Shown here: piece by piece, positions 1-6,736 of the stretch
Position numbering within the stretch: the first letter of the stretch is position 1
Layout: each line of letters starts with the position of its first letter
Assembly (NCBI GenBank): GCA_902523125.1
Contig: CABYYA010000001.1
Span: 1 to 64,000 of the forward strand
DNA length: 64,000 bases
Origin: an uncultured Pelagibacteraceae bacterium
GTDB lineage: Bacteria > Pseudomonadota > Alphaproteobacteria > Pelagibacterales > Pelagibacteraceae
Direction of reading: 5' to 3'
Notes under the pieces: generated by a model
Told to the model about the DNA's origin: nothing
The model's database searches: none
Seen by the model: only the letters and a program-made list of their open reading frames with translations
Translations under genes and position numbers: made by a program

Positions 1-856
1 TAGGGTCATAAATTTCTGATTTAAACATTTCATGTAAGGAATAGTTTTTTGAAATCATTCTTTTCAGTAAATAGAAAAATAACAAATAAGTTATAAGAAG
101 GAAAAACTGATATTTGATTTCAAATAGATAATTTAAAATTTTTGCTGTTCCATTCAACGAAAAAAGAAAATGATAACCAGCTTTTCCTGGTAACATATTA
201 TTTAACATGAATGAATAACCTTCCCAGTGAATAAACATATATAGAAAAATTAAGAATGATAACGATAATAGAATTATTAAAATATTTTTTAAATTTCTTT
301 TTTTATCTTCCAAAAAAACAGTAGCTAGTATCGCAACGGGGTAAAATTTGATAAGGGAAAAAATAACACCTAATATCCATGTAACAAAAAAAACTCTATG
401 ATAAGTTGTAAGTAGTATTGTCAAATAGAATAAAGCGTCTAGTTGCATTCTTTCTATTAAAAGCATGCTTGATGGATTTAAAAACGATAAATATAGAACG
501 ATAAATTCAATTTTATTTTTTGGATTAATTGTGAAAGTTGATAAAAAAATCATCAATATAATTAAAATCCATGGAACATAATTTCTATAGATAGTATCTA
601 AAAATTCATTGTAAGGTAAACTTAAAAAAATATATCCATAATTAAATTGTGAAACAGTTCTATTTCCACAATTTAAAGGTTCAAGTGTTAAAAGATTTAC
701 TCCTAAACTATTGCACCTTAGCCATTCAATAGGAATTTTGAAATCTACAAATAAATATGTAGCAGCCCAAATAAAATTTTTAAGATAATCAGTTTGTAAT
801 AAGAATATAACTGCAATCAATATTATAAAAGAATGTAATATGGTTTTTAGTGTCAT
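1..856 (-). CDS. GT87/DUF2029-like integral membrane glycosyltransferase, C-terminus cut by window edge
   Basis: This gene is not in the ORF track. I translated the minus strand by hand from the ATG at 856-854 and found 285 codons with no stop before the window edge, so the C-terminus is missing. The product is strongly hydrophobic: a signal-anchor-like N-terminus (HSFIILIAVIFLL), a loop with two Cys, then at least six further likely membrane segments. The motif NPSSMLLIERMQLD resembles the 'S-P...ERGN-D' signature of the DUF2029/GT87 polyprenyl-phosphate-mannose-dependent mannosyltransferases, and a later KFYPVAILATVF segment also fits that fold. A role in assembling a surface glycan at the inner membrane is inferred from this and from the divergent sugar-modification genes next door. 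The coding frame is certain; the family assignment is moderate. It could be another multi-spanning GT-C enzyme. Confidence 0.7.
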   Translation of the reverse strand, partial: MTLKTILHSFIILIAVIFLLQTDYLKNFIWAATYLFVDFKIPIEWLRCNSLGVNLLTLEPLNCGNRTVSQFNYGYIFLSLPYNEFLDTIYRNYVPWILIILMIFLSTFTINPKNKIEFIVLYLSFLNPSSMLLIERMQLDALFYLTILLTTYHRVFFVTWILGVIFSLIKFYPVAILATVFLEDKKRNLKNILIILLSLSFLIFLYMFIHWEGYSFMLNNMLPGKAGYHFLFSLNGTAKILNYLFEIKYQFFLLITYLLFFYLLKRMISKNYSLHEMFKSEIYDP

Positions 857-886
857 TTTAATATTTATATAATATAAAATATATTT

Positions 887-1594
887 ATGAAGCTATGCCT
901 TATAATTCCAACGTTAAATGAGGAAAATAATATTCATAAAATATATAAAAAGATACTAAATACTAAAATTAAATTAGATATGATTTTTGTTGATGATAAC
1001 TCAACAGATAAAACAAGATTAATTATCAAAAAATTAAGTACCAAAAATAAGAATGTTAAATTTATTTTTAGAAATAATAAAAAAGGAATAGGCTCTGCGC
1101 ATAAAGATGCTATTAAATATGCTTACAAAAAGAATTATAATTTAATTATAACCATGGATGCTGATGGAACGCATGATCCAAAATATTTTCATTCAATGAT
1201 TAAAAAAGCTTATGAATATGATTATGTGATAACAAGTAGGTTCAAAAAATTAAATCTAATTGCAGATTGGCCAATCGAAAGAAAAATAATTACATATACA
1301 CGACATTTTTTGATAAAATTATTTTTAGGTTTATCTTATGATGCCTCAGGTGCATACAGATGTTTTATGACTAACAAAATACCATTAAAAATTTTTTCTC
1401 AATCAAAAAATAATGATTATGCTTTTTTTTGGGAAATAACATATTTAATAAAGTTAAAAAAATATAGTATTTACGAACTTCCTGTTAGATTAGTTTATAG
1501 GAAACTTGGAAAATCTAAAATGCAATTTAAACACATAATAAATTCATTCTTTTATTTACTAAAAATGTTTTTTCAAAGAAAATTTTTAACTTAA
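887..1594 (+). CDS. family 2 glycosyltransferase, polyprenyl-phosphate mannose synthase-like
   Basis: The protein (235 aa) is a GT-A glycosyltransferase of family 2. The N-terminal IIPTLNEENNI is the nucleotide-sugar-binding start of the fold, followed by FVDDNSTDKT and then MDADGTHDP, which holds the metal-binding DxD-like acidic motif around residue 90. The overall pattern matches dolichol/polyprenyl-phosphate mannosyltransferases (DPM1 type), which transfer a sugar from a nucleotide donor to a membrane lipid phosphate. It consists of the catalytic domain only, with no C-terminal membrane segments. It diverges from the GT87-like gene, which would use exactly such a lipid-linked sugar donor, so the two may act in sequence; that link is inference. 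It is followed after 4 bp by the FkbM gene, so the three plus-strand genes probably form one operon. Confidence 0.82.
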   Translation: MKLCLIIPTLNEENNIHKIYKKILNTKIKLDMIFVDDNSTDKTRLIIKKLSTKNKNVKFIFRNNKKGIGSAHKDAIKYAYKKNYNLIITMDADGTHDPKYFHSMIKKAYEYDYVITSRFKKLNLIADWPIERKIITYTRHFLIKLFLGLSYDASGAYRCFMTNKIPLKIFSQSKNNDYAFFWEITYLIKLKKYSIYELPVRLVYRKLGKSKMQFKHIINSFFYLLKMFFQRKFLT

Positions 1595-1598
1595 ATCA

Positions 1599-2381
1599 AT
1601 GAGATCATCAGAAACCCACGAGGGAATTTTTTCTATTTTGGAAAAAATTATACGTGCTCATCCAGCAATTTATATAATTATAAGAAATTTAGTGAAATAC
1701 ACAAATATATTTGAAAAAGATTTTGATGGTTTAAAATTTTTAGACATTAATGAAAAAAAAATGAATATAATTGATGTTGGAGCTAGCGATGGTATCGCCT
1801 CTAAATTTTTTAACAATAATCTTAATGTAGATAAAATATATTGTTACGAGCCAAATGAATATTTTTTAAAAATTTTAAAAAAAACCAAACAAAAAAACAT
1901 TATTATTAAACCATACGCAATTGGAAATAAAAATATTAAAAAAAAAATATATTTTCCTAGATATAATTTTTTTAATAAAAATTATGACATTATTTCATAT
2001 GCCCACTATGACCAAAAATTAATGAACCATTTTTTGTTAGATTTTAAGTTTAGAGAAAATTTATCTATAGCAAGCAGTATTCTCACTATTAAAAAGATTG
2101 GGTTATTTAAAAAAAAGATTCACTTAATAAAAATTGACACTAATGGTTTTGAATTATCAATTATCAAGGGATTAATTCAAACAATAAAAAGAGACTCACC
2201 TGTTCTCTTAGTAGAAATGAATAAAGATGAAAAGAAAATTAGTAATATTCTTAAAAAATTTCATTATGATGGCTATTTTTATTCAATTAGTCAAAAAAAA
2301 TTTACAAAAAGAAAAAAATCTAATGCATTAAATAAATATTTTTTACAAAAAAAACATATAAAAAAACAATTAATAATTTAA
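1599..2381 (+). CDS. FkbM family SAM-dependent methyltransferase
   Basis: The product (260 aa) has the class I methyltransferase layout of the FkbM family. The SAM-binding motif I is NIIDVGASDGIAS near residue 57, followed by an acidic YCYEPNEYF strand end and, near residue 180, the family-typical IDTNGFELSIIKGL and PVLLVEMN. FkbM enzymes O-methylate sugars or polyketides. Between a glycosyltransferase and a sugar C-methyltransferase, modification of a surface polysaccharide is the likely job. The substrate cannot be read from the sequence. Codons are extremely A/T-rich with long lysine runs, as in its neighbours. Confidence 0.8.
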   Translation: MRSSETHEGIFSILEKIIRAHPAIYIIIRNLVKYTNIFEKDFDGLKFLDINEKKMNIIDVGASDGIASKFFNNNLNVDKIYCYEPNEYFLKILKKTKQKNIIIKPYAIGNKNIKKKIYFPRYNFFNKNYDIISYAHYDQKLMNHFLLDFKFRENLSIASSILTIKKIGLFKKKIHLIKIDTNGFELSIIKGLIQTIKRDSPVLLVEMNKDEKKISNILKKFHYDGYFYSISQKKFTKRKKSNALNKYFLQKKHIKKQLII

Positions 2382-2393
2382 TTTTAGATAATT

Positions 2394-3620
2394 ATGAAAA
2401 TTAATAAATGTAGAATATGTTCATCAAAAAAATTTTCAAAACTTTTTAGTCTAGGAAAACAATCTTTTACTGGAAAATTTCCAAATTCTTTAAATCATAA
2501 AATTGGAAAAGATTATATTAATTTAATATTATGCAATAAATGCAAACTTGTTCAACTTGATAGAAATTTTAATCCAAATTTTTTATATGGAAAAGATTAT
2601 GGTTATAGAACTGGAATTAATTCAACCATGAGCAATCATGTGAAGTCTGTTGCCAAAGAGGCGATTAAAATATCAAAACCTAAACAAAAAGATTATATTC
2701 TAGATATAGCAAGTAATGACGGAACTTTATTAAATAATTATGGAAATAAATTTATTACCGTTGGCATTGATCCATTAGTGAATAAATATAAAAAGTTTTA
2801 TAAAAAAATTGATTACAAGATTTCTAATTTTTTTAGTAGCAAAATTTTAAATAAATATAATTTACATAAAAAATATAAAATTATCACAGCTCTTTCGATG
2901 TTTTATGATTTAAAGGATCCAAATTCCTTTATAAAAGATATTAAAAAAATCTTACATGTTGATGGGGTTTTTATTTTAGAACATGCTGATCTTTTATCAA
3001 TATTGAAGTATTCGTTATTTGATACTATCTGTCACGAACATTTAGAATATTATTCTTCGAAGATAATAATCGAATTAATGAAAAAGAATAAACTTAGAGT
3101 GTTTGATATTAAAAATAGCAAGATAAATGGTGGAAGCACTCGATATTTTATTAGTCACTTTAATTCAAAATATAAGACAAGATTTAAGAAAATTGAAAAG
3201 ACTCTTAAAGAGGAAAAAAAATTTAAACTAGAAAAAAAAGAGACTTTTTTAAGATTTTTTAAAAAAATTAATCTAATTAAAAAGAATATAATGGATTTTT
3301 TAAATAAGATTGTGAAAAACAAAAAGACAGTTCATGGCTATGGAGCGTCAACAAAGGGAAATGTTTTACTTCAATACTTTGGTATTGATAGTAAACATTT
3401 AAGCTATATCGCTGAGAGAAATCCACTTAAATATAATAAATTCACTCCAGGAACGTACATTAAGATAATTTCAGAAAAAAAATCAAGACGGTTAAAACCT
3501 AGTTACTATTTTGTTTTACCATGGCATTTTCAAAATGAAATTGTGCAAAGAGAGACAAAAACCAGAAATTTGGGCACAAAACTTATATTTCCTTTACCTA
3601 AACTTAAGATAATATCCTGA
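2394..3620 (+). CDS. sugar C-methyltransferase, NovU/TylC3-like, three-domain
   Basis: The protein (408 aa) matches the three-part architecture of deoxysugar C-methyltransferases. An N-terminal zinc-binding domain has cysteines in CRICSSKKF and CNKCKLVQL. A central SAM-binding domain has DIASNDGTLL near residue 105 and the catalytic-region motif HEHLEYYS near 220. The C-terminal domain carries VHGYGASTKGNVLLQYFGI and the ending PGTYIKIIS. Enzymes of this type add a methyl group to a carbon of an NDP-keto-deoxysugar, giving branched sugars for polysaccharides or antibiotics. Here it is the last gene of the plus-strand surface-sugar cluster. Length and all three domains are complete, so it is probably functional. 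The exact sugar is unknown. Confidence 0.85.
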   Translation: MKINKCRICSSKKFSKLFSLGKQSFTGKFPNSLNHKIGKDYINLILCNKCKLVQLDRNFNPNFLYGKDYGYRTGINSTMSNHVKSVAKEAIKISKPKQKDYILDIASNDGTLLNNYGNKFITVGIDPLVNKYKKFYKKIDYKISNFFSSKILNKYNLHKKYKIITALSMFYDLKDPNSFIKDIKKILHVDGVFILEHADLLSILKYSLFDTICHEHLEYYSSKIIIELMKKNKLRVFDIKNSKINGGSTRYFISHFNSKYKTRFKKIEKTLKEEKKFKLEKKETFLRFFKKINLIKKNIMDFLNKIVKNKKTVHGYGASTKGNVLLQYFGIDSKHLSYIAERNPLKYNKFTPGTYIKIISEKKSRRLKPSYYFVLPWHFQNEIVQRETKTRNLGTKLIFPLPKLKIIS

Positions 3621-3661
3621 CTTTAACATTACTTAAAGGATAAAAAAATTTACTTAAATTT

Positions 3662-3808
3662 TTATCGAGTAGGAAGCAAAGTTTTTTTATCTTTTTTACT
3701 TTTTACTTTTTTTTTTTGATCACAATATCTCTTAAAAGCATAAACTGTTGATAGACCACCAATTAATGCAAATTTTAAAATCTTTAATTTAACGAGTGTT
3801 TTAATCAT
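3662..3808 (-). CDS. small hypothetical protein, 48 aa
   Basis: This ORF is too short for the supplied track. On the minus strand an ATG at 3808-3806 opens a 48-codon frame ending in TAA at 3664-3662. The protein has a hydrophobic first half (KFALIGGLSTVYAF) and a very lysine-rich tail, so it may be a single-pass membrane peptide with a basic cytoplasmic end. It starts 2 bp after the stop of the 67-aa ORF 3811-4014, which suggests translational coupling and supports it as a real gene. I do not recognise a family. Confidence 0.45.
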   Translation of the reverse strand: MIKTLVKLKILKFALIGGLSTVYAFKRYCDQKKKVKSKKDKKTLLPTR

Positions 3809-3810
3809 GA

Positions 3811-4014
3811 TTAAATATCAAATTTTTCTAATAAGAAGTTGATTACCAAATTATAAAGAAATACAAAGCAAAAAATATAGAATAAAAAAATTATTCCTTT
3901 AGAATTAAAGATGTATCCAGTTGAGGTTAAAAGCACAATAAAGAGGCTAATTGACAAAGCAAGCTTTGATTGTGATTTTTTTTTTAAGTGAGATTTAATA
4001 ATATCTTTTTTCAT
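3811..4014 (-). CDS. small hypothetical membrane protein, 67 aa
   Basis: A 67-aa frame with a basic N-terminus (MKKDIIKSHLKKK) and two closely spaced hydrophobic stretches (LALSISLFIVLL and IIFLFYIFCFVFLYNLVI), predicting a two-span inner-membrane protein. It is followed almost directly by the 48-aa ORF in the same direction. Its start faces the left tRNA-Leu half repeat. No family is recognised and function is unknown. Charge and hydrophobicity are distributed as in a real small membrane protein, but no homology could be tested. Confidence 0.5.
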   Translation of the reverse strand: MKKDIIKSHLKKKSQSKLALSISLFIVLLTSTGYIFNSKGIIFLFYIFCFVFLYNLVINFLLEKFDI

Positions 4015-4069
4015 TAGGTATTATCATAATTATTTGAGATATTTATTCATCATTAATTTTGTCCTACTT

Positions 4070-4130
4070 AACACTCATGAAATTCACAAATGCCCTCTTG
4101 GTGAAATTGGTAGACACAAAGGACTTAAAA
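4070..4130 (+). repeat. left copy (DR1) of the tRNA-Leu upstream/5'-half direct repeat
   Basis: About 61 bp here match the region just before and inside the tRNA-Leu gene at 10292-10352. The match runs from the AACACTCATGAAATTC leader through the first 39 nt of the tRNA and stops after the anticodon-loop sequence CTTAAAA. The only difference I count is one base in the acceptor strand (CTCTTGG here, CTCGTGG in the intact gene). The DNA further upstream is unrelated to the other two copies. That fits this copy being the original chromosomal flank, with the others delivered by inserted DNA. Confidence 0.85.
4092..4130 (+). pseudogene. tRNA-Leu(UAA) 5'-half fragment, copy 1
   Basis: The 39 nt contain the acceptor 5' strand, the D arm (GGTGAAATTGGTAGACAC) and the anticodon stem and loop up to CTTAAAA. 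The variable arm, T arm and CCA end are missing, so it cannot make a leucine tRNA. The break lies exactly at the 3' side of the anticodon loop. The ORF-track entry 4034-4243 is just this DNA read as protein. Confidence 0.9.
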
Positions 4131-4150
4131 AACATAGGGTAGGGTTATTT

Positions 4151-4180
4151 CATAGTCTCACACAGTCTCATTCAGTCTCA
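4151..4180 (+). repeat. three AGTCTCA repeats at exact 10-bp spacing
   Basis: AGTCTCA occurs at 4154, 4164 and 4174, one copy every 10 bp, starting about 20 bp inside the tRNA break. The matching place in module B has AGTCC/AGTCC/AGTCT, also spaced by 10 bp. Spacing of one helical turn places all copies on one face of the DNA, as for a cooperative binding protein such as a recombinase arm-site or accessory factor. The repeats are seen directly; the function is inferred. Confidence 0.65.
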
Positions 4181-4322
4181 AATCCCATAAAATCCTACAC
4201 TTTTATAAAACCCTCATTTATTTTCATTGGAAAATATGAATAATAAATTTTGTCAAACTATAACTAGACTAGAACCTGGTGAGATAAATATATTAAGATA
4301 GATTTATTAATGATTAATTGTT

Positions 4323-6431
4323 GTGAAAAATATTTATAAAATTCATTACATTGTATTTTTTTTAGCATTATTTTTTTCTAAAGCTATAGCGGAGCCAACC
4401 TTTGTGCAAAGTAAATCAATCGAGACAGGCACCCAGGAACTTGGACTTACATTTAATAATGATGGTACAAAAATGTATACTGTAAGAAGTGGAGGAACAA
4501 CGGATGCAGTTATCGAATATATATTAACTAGCGCATATGACATTTCAACGGCAACCGTAAACAATACTAAAGTAGTACATAGAAGTGGAGATGCTGGTAA
4601 TTATTTACCATCACAAGTAGTGTTCAATAATGATGGAACAAAAATGTTTGTTGTCAACCATCACGGTGTAAAGACAGTAGATGAATACTTACTAAGTACT
4701 GCATTTGATGTTTCAACTGCTACATTTGATAGCGAATATAATATCTCTGGTCAAGAAAAGAGAGCAAATTCAGTTGCATTTAATAATGATGGTACCAGAA
4801 TGATTGTTGCTGGTGCAGGAAATATGTCCCAACATCGTATTCATGAATATTCACTAAGCACAGGATTTGATCTTAGCTCCACAGTTACTCATCTTAATAC
4901 TGAAGACCTAAGTTCTACTCACGATTACATAGATGGAGTTACTTTTAATTACGATGGTACTAAAATGTATACCATTAGAGGTGCTGAAGATGACAATAAT
5001 ATTTCTCAGTTTAAATTAACTACACCTTATGATGTCTCTACTTTATCCCTTGAAGGTACCTTCGATGTAAGTTCTGTTAGTGCAGATTCAAGAGAACTTG
5101 TCTTTAGTAATGATGGAAGTAAAATGTTTATCATTGATGATAGTAATAATAAAGTTCATGAATTTAACCTAAGCTGTAATTGGAGCGTAATTGGTGGTGC
5201 TTGTGATGACCCAATAACTACTTCTGATGGGGGTAAAGATATTTTAAGTTCAATCGAGTCTCAAACAGCAACCGCTAAACAAATTGCCATCCACGCCACC
5301 ACTCCGGTATTAAATCGTATGTATTGGTTAAGAAGACACAGAACCAATGATCAATTAAGTAATCAAAATATTAGATTAAACTTTTCTAATTCAATGATGG
5401 CATCGCTTTCTAAAATTATTCCTATATCAAATAAAACAAATGAAGTTCTAGACAAATTATCAGATGATTGGTCATTTTGGAGTGAGGGTAGTGTAAGTAT
5501 TGGTAGAACTGGAGATACATCTAATTCATCATCAAAGAAAATTAATACTAAAGGTATTACACTTGGTATGGATAAAAAGATAAGCAAAAATAGATTATAC
5601 GGTTATGCTTTTAGATTAGGTAAAGATGATGTTGATGTTGGCACATCTGGAACTAATTTAGACACTGAGTCTTTTAGTTTATCTTATTATGGAACTTTTA
5701 TTCATGATGACATAAGGTTTACCGAAAGTATCATTGGAGTGAGCACTTTAAAAACTGATCATGTTAGAAAAGGAGGAGGAAGCACTAGAATAGGAGGAAG
5801 AAGGGGTGCACAAATATTTGGTTCGCTTAACTATTTAACAACATATAAAAAAGAAGATTTTAATATTACTCCTAATTTAAGAATTGATTTAAGCTACACA
5901 GAATTGAATAAATACCAAGAAAATGGTCCTGCGGCTTTAGTTTACAAAGCTCAAACAATTGAAACTGGAATGATATCTACTGGTTTTACTTTAAGCGATG
6001 TTATAAATTTTAATACTTTTACTTTTAAACCAAATGGAGGATTAGAGCTTGGAGTAGATTTTAGTCCATCTTCAGATGCTACTTATCGTTACCTATCGGA
6101 AACTACAGAATATACAAAATCTATCGGTCAAGATTCAAAAAATTTAAGAGCAAATATTGGATTTGATTTAGTAGCTGATAATGGTTTTTCTATAATGACT
6201 ATTTATGAGAGAAATCAAAGTGACAATGCTCATAGCGATACTTTATATTTAGGATTTGGTTATATACCGACAGATAATATTGAATATGCTATGACTTTAG
6301 ATAATGACAAAGCATCTTTGAGTTATAAGAGAAATTTAAATGGTTTCGATATCAGAATGAGTTCGAATTATAGTTTAATGAGTCAAATACCCGAATATGG
6401 TGCAAACCTAGAAATTGTAAGTACATTTTAA
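4323..6431 (+). CDS. secreted beta-propeller protein with C-terminal autotransporter-like barrel
   Basis: The protein (702 aa, GTG start) begins with a signal peptide (IVFFLALFFSKAIA) and probably matures at EPTFVQ. Residues 30-290 hold five repeats of the form [VL]xFNxDGTKM, for example LTFNNDGTKMYT, VVFNNDGTKMFV and VTFNYDGTKMYT. These resemble blades of a beta-propeller. A Cys pair and a short linker follow, then about 300 residues of alternating polar/aromatic strands ending in STF. A final Phe is typical of BamA-folded outer-membrane barrels. I read it as an autotransporter-like surface protein whose passenger is the propeller. It is the only cargo of module A and a paralogue of 11896-14106, sharing WLRRH, a W..WSEG segment and GKDDVDVGTSGTNL. 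Its ligand is unknown: adhesion, phage defence by masking, or sugar binding are all possible. Confidence 0.72.
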   Translation: MKNIYKIHYIVFFLALFFSKAIAEPTFVQSKSIETGTQELGLTFNNDGTKMYTVRSGGTTDAVIEYILTSAYDISTATVNNTKVVHRSGDAGNYLPSQVVFNNDGTKMFVVNHHGVKTVDEYLLSTAFDVSTATFDSEYNISGQEKRANSVAFNNDGTRMIVAGAGNMSQHRIHEYSLSTGFDLSSTVTHLNTEDLSSTHDYIDGVTFNYDGTKMYTIRGAEDDNNISQFKLTTPYDVSTLSLEGTFDVSSVSADSRELVFSNDGSKMFIIDDSNNKVHEFNLSCNWSVIGGACDDPITTSDGGKDILSSIESQTATAKQIAIHATTPVLNRMYWLRRHRTNDQLSNQNIRLNFSNSMMASLSKIIPISNKTNEVLDKLSDDWSFWSEGSVSIGRTGDTSNSSSKKINTKGITLGMDKKISKNRLYGYAFRLGKDDVDVGTSGTNLDTESFSLSYYGTFIHDDIRFTESIIGVSTLKTDHVRKGGGSTRIGGRRGAQIFGSLNYLTTYKKEDFNITPNLRIDLSYTELNKYQENGPAALVYKAQTIETGMISTGFTLSDVINFNTFTFKPNGGLELGVDFSPSSDATYRYLSETTEYTKSIGQDSKNLRANIGFDLVADNGFSIMTIYERNQSDNAHSDTLYLGFGYIPTDNIEYAMTLDNDKASLSYKRNLNGFDIRMSSNYSLMSQIPEYGANLEIVSTF

Positions 6432-6436
6432 CAAAC

Positions 6437-6464
6437 TAGGATCTGTCTAGGATCTAGATAGGAT
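6437..6464 (+). repeat. three TAGGAT repeats at exact 11-bp spacing
   Basis: TAGGAT is found at 6437, 6448 and 6459, directly after the stop of the module A gene and abutting the DR2 promoter repeat. The corresponding place in module B (10194-10241) has a related array of TAGGAC, TAGGAT, TTGGAC and TTGGAC followed by GGAGATAA. The repeats look like tandem protein-binding sites at the element border. No terminator-like hairpin was found here. Confidence 0.65.
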
Positions 6465-6477
6465 AAAATAAAAAAAA

Positions 6478-6506
6478 TTTACTTATTCATCTTGTTCAAT
6501 TATAAA
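6478..6506 (+). promoter_or_regulatory. candidate sigma-70 promoter of the duplicated tRNA-Leu leader (copy 2)
   Basis: TTTACT (6478-6483) and TATAAA (6501-6506) are separated by 17 bp, with the tRNA half starting 32 bp after the -10 box. The same pair occurs at 10253-10281 before the intact tRNA. With the tRNA truncated, transcripts from here would run into the restriction-modification genes at 6737. Strength is not known. Confidence 0.45.
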
Positions 6507-6538
6507 TATTGGCATAAACACTAATGAAATTCATTAAT

Positions 6539-6577
6539 GCCCTCGTGGTGAAATTGGTAGACACAAAGGACTTAAAA
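6539..6577 (+). pseudogene. tRNA-Leu(UAA) 5'-half fragment, copy 2
   Basis: The 39 nt are identical to the first 39 nt of tRNA-Leu at 10314, stopping at CTTAAAA. The next bases, GCCGAGGG, are not the normal 3' anticodon stem (TCCTT). They do equal an 8-nt piece of the tRNA 3' acceptor region and could pair with the 5' GCCCTCG strand, leaving a mini-tRNA-like hairpin. Whether this is a deletion scar or chance is unclear. Confidence 0.88.
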
Positions 6578-6600
6578 GCCGAGGGATAGAAGTTAAAGTC

Positions 6601-6625
6601 AGTCCATAGTAGTCCAAGATAGTCT
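6601..6625 (+). repeat. three AGTCC/AGTCT repeats at exact 10-bp spacing
   Basis: AGTCC at 6601 and 6611 and AGTCT at 6621 recur every 10 bp, 24 bp inside the tRNA break, as in module A. The middle copy continues as AGTCCAAG, which contains GTCCAAG, the reverse complement of the CTTGGAC units at 6705 and 10212. The left and right border arrays are therefore in inverted orientation. Confidence 0.65.
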
Positions 6626-6703
6626 AAAAACATTTTTAAACTTAATAATCTCATTTCTATTTTTGATTAAGATAATGATTAGCTAATTATTTAGTTGTCA
6701 TAG

Positions 6704-6734
6704 ACTTGGACATGTCTTGGACACAGGGAGATAA
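6704..6734 (+). repeat. 31-bp cargo-flanking repeat, left copy
   Basis: Two TTGGACA units 11 bp apart are followed by CAGGGAGATAA. The whole 31 bp recurs at 10211-10241 with one mismatch, so the repeat brackets the restriction-modification genes. In this left copy its GGAG lies 6 bp before the TTG start of the methyltransferase gene and probably serves as the ribosome-binding site. The right copy precedes no gene. Confidence 0.75.
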
Positions 6735-6736
6735 TA

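Larger units (their letters stand above)
4131..6577 (+). mobile_element. tRNA-Leu-anchored cargo module A (surface protein), no integrase
   Basis: This is a 2.45-kb segment between the break points of tRNA-half copies 1 and 2. It holds one gene (4323-6431), a three-copy AGTCTCA array just inside the left break, a three-copy TAGGAT array after the gene, and at the right end a promoter plus a tRNA 5' half. The form is that expected if an element recombined at the anticodon loop and brought its own promoter and 5' half to replace the displaced one. No recombinase, transposase or terminal inverted repeat is visible, so mobility in trans, or a decayed element, is inferred. Confidence 0.6.
6462..6577 (+). 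repeat. middle copy (DR2) of the 116-bp tRNA-Leu promoter/5'-half repeat
   Basis: The 116 bp align without gaps to 10237-10352, with about nine mismatches by my count. All the mismatches fall upstream of the tRNA part, and the 39-nt tRNA half is identical to that of the intact gene. The repeat contains an AT-rich lead, a candidate promoter, an ATGAA-A-TTCAT palindrome and the tRNA half. Matching upstream DNA in DR2 and DR3 but not in DR1 suggests both were delivered by related elements. Confidence 0.88.

Noticed and set aside
4034-4243. 69-aa plus-strand ORF before the module A gene
   Set aside because: It translates straight through the tRNA-Leu 5' half and the AGTCTCA array. The sequence is explained by the repeat, and it has no protein-like features.
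6431-6480. Rho-independent terminator after the module A gene
   Set aside because: The TAGGAT/GATCTAGATAG area has small palindromes (GATCTAGATA), but no strong GC stem followed by a T run; it is better described as a phased direct-repeat array.
4092-6577. Group I intron in tRNA-Leu(UAA), as known from cyanobacteria
   Set aside because: The break is in the anticodon loop as for that intron, but the inserts are kilobases long, encode proteins, are not followed by a 3' exon after the first two copies, and each brings a new 5' half and promoter. That is a duplication by insertion, not an intron.
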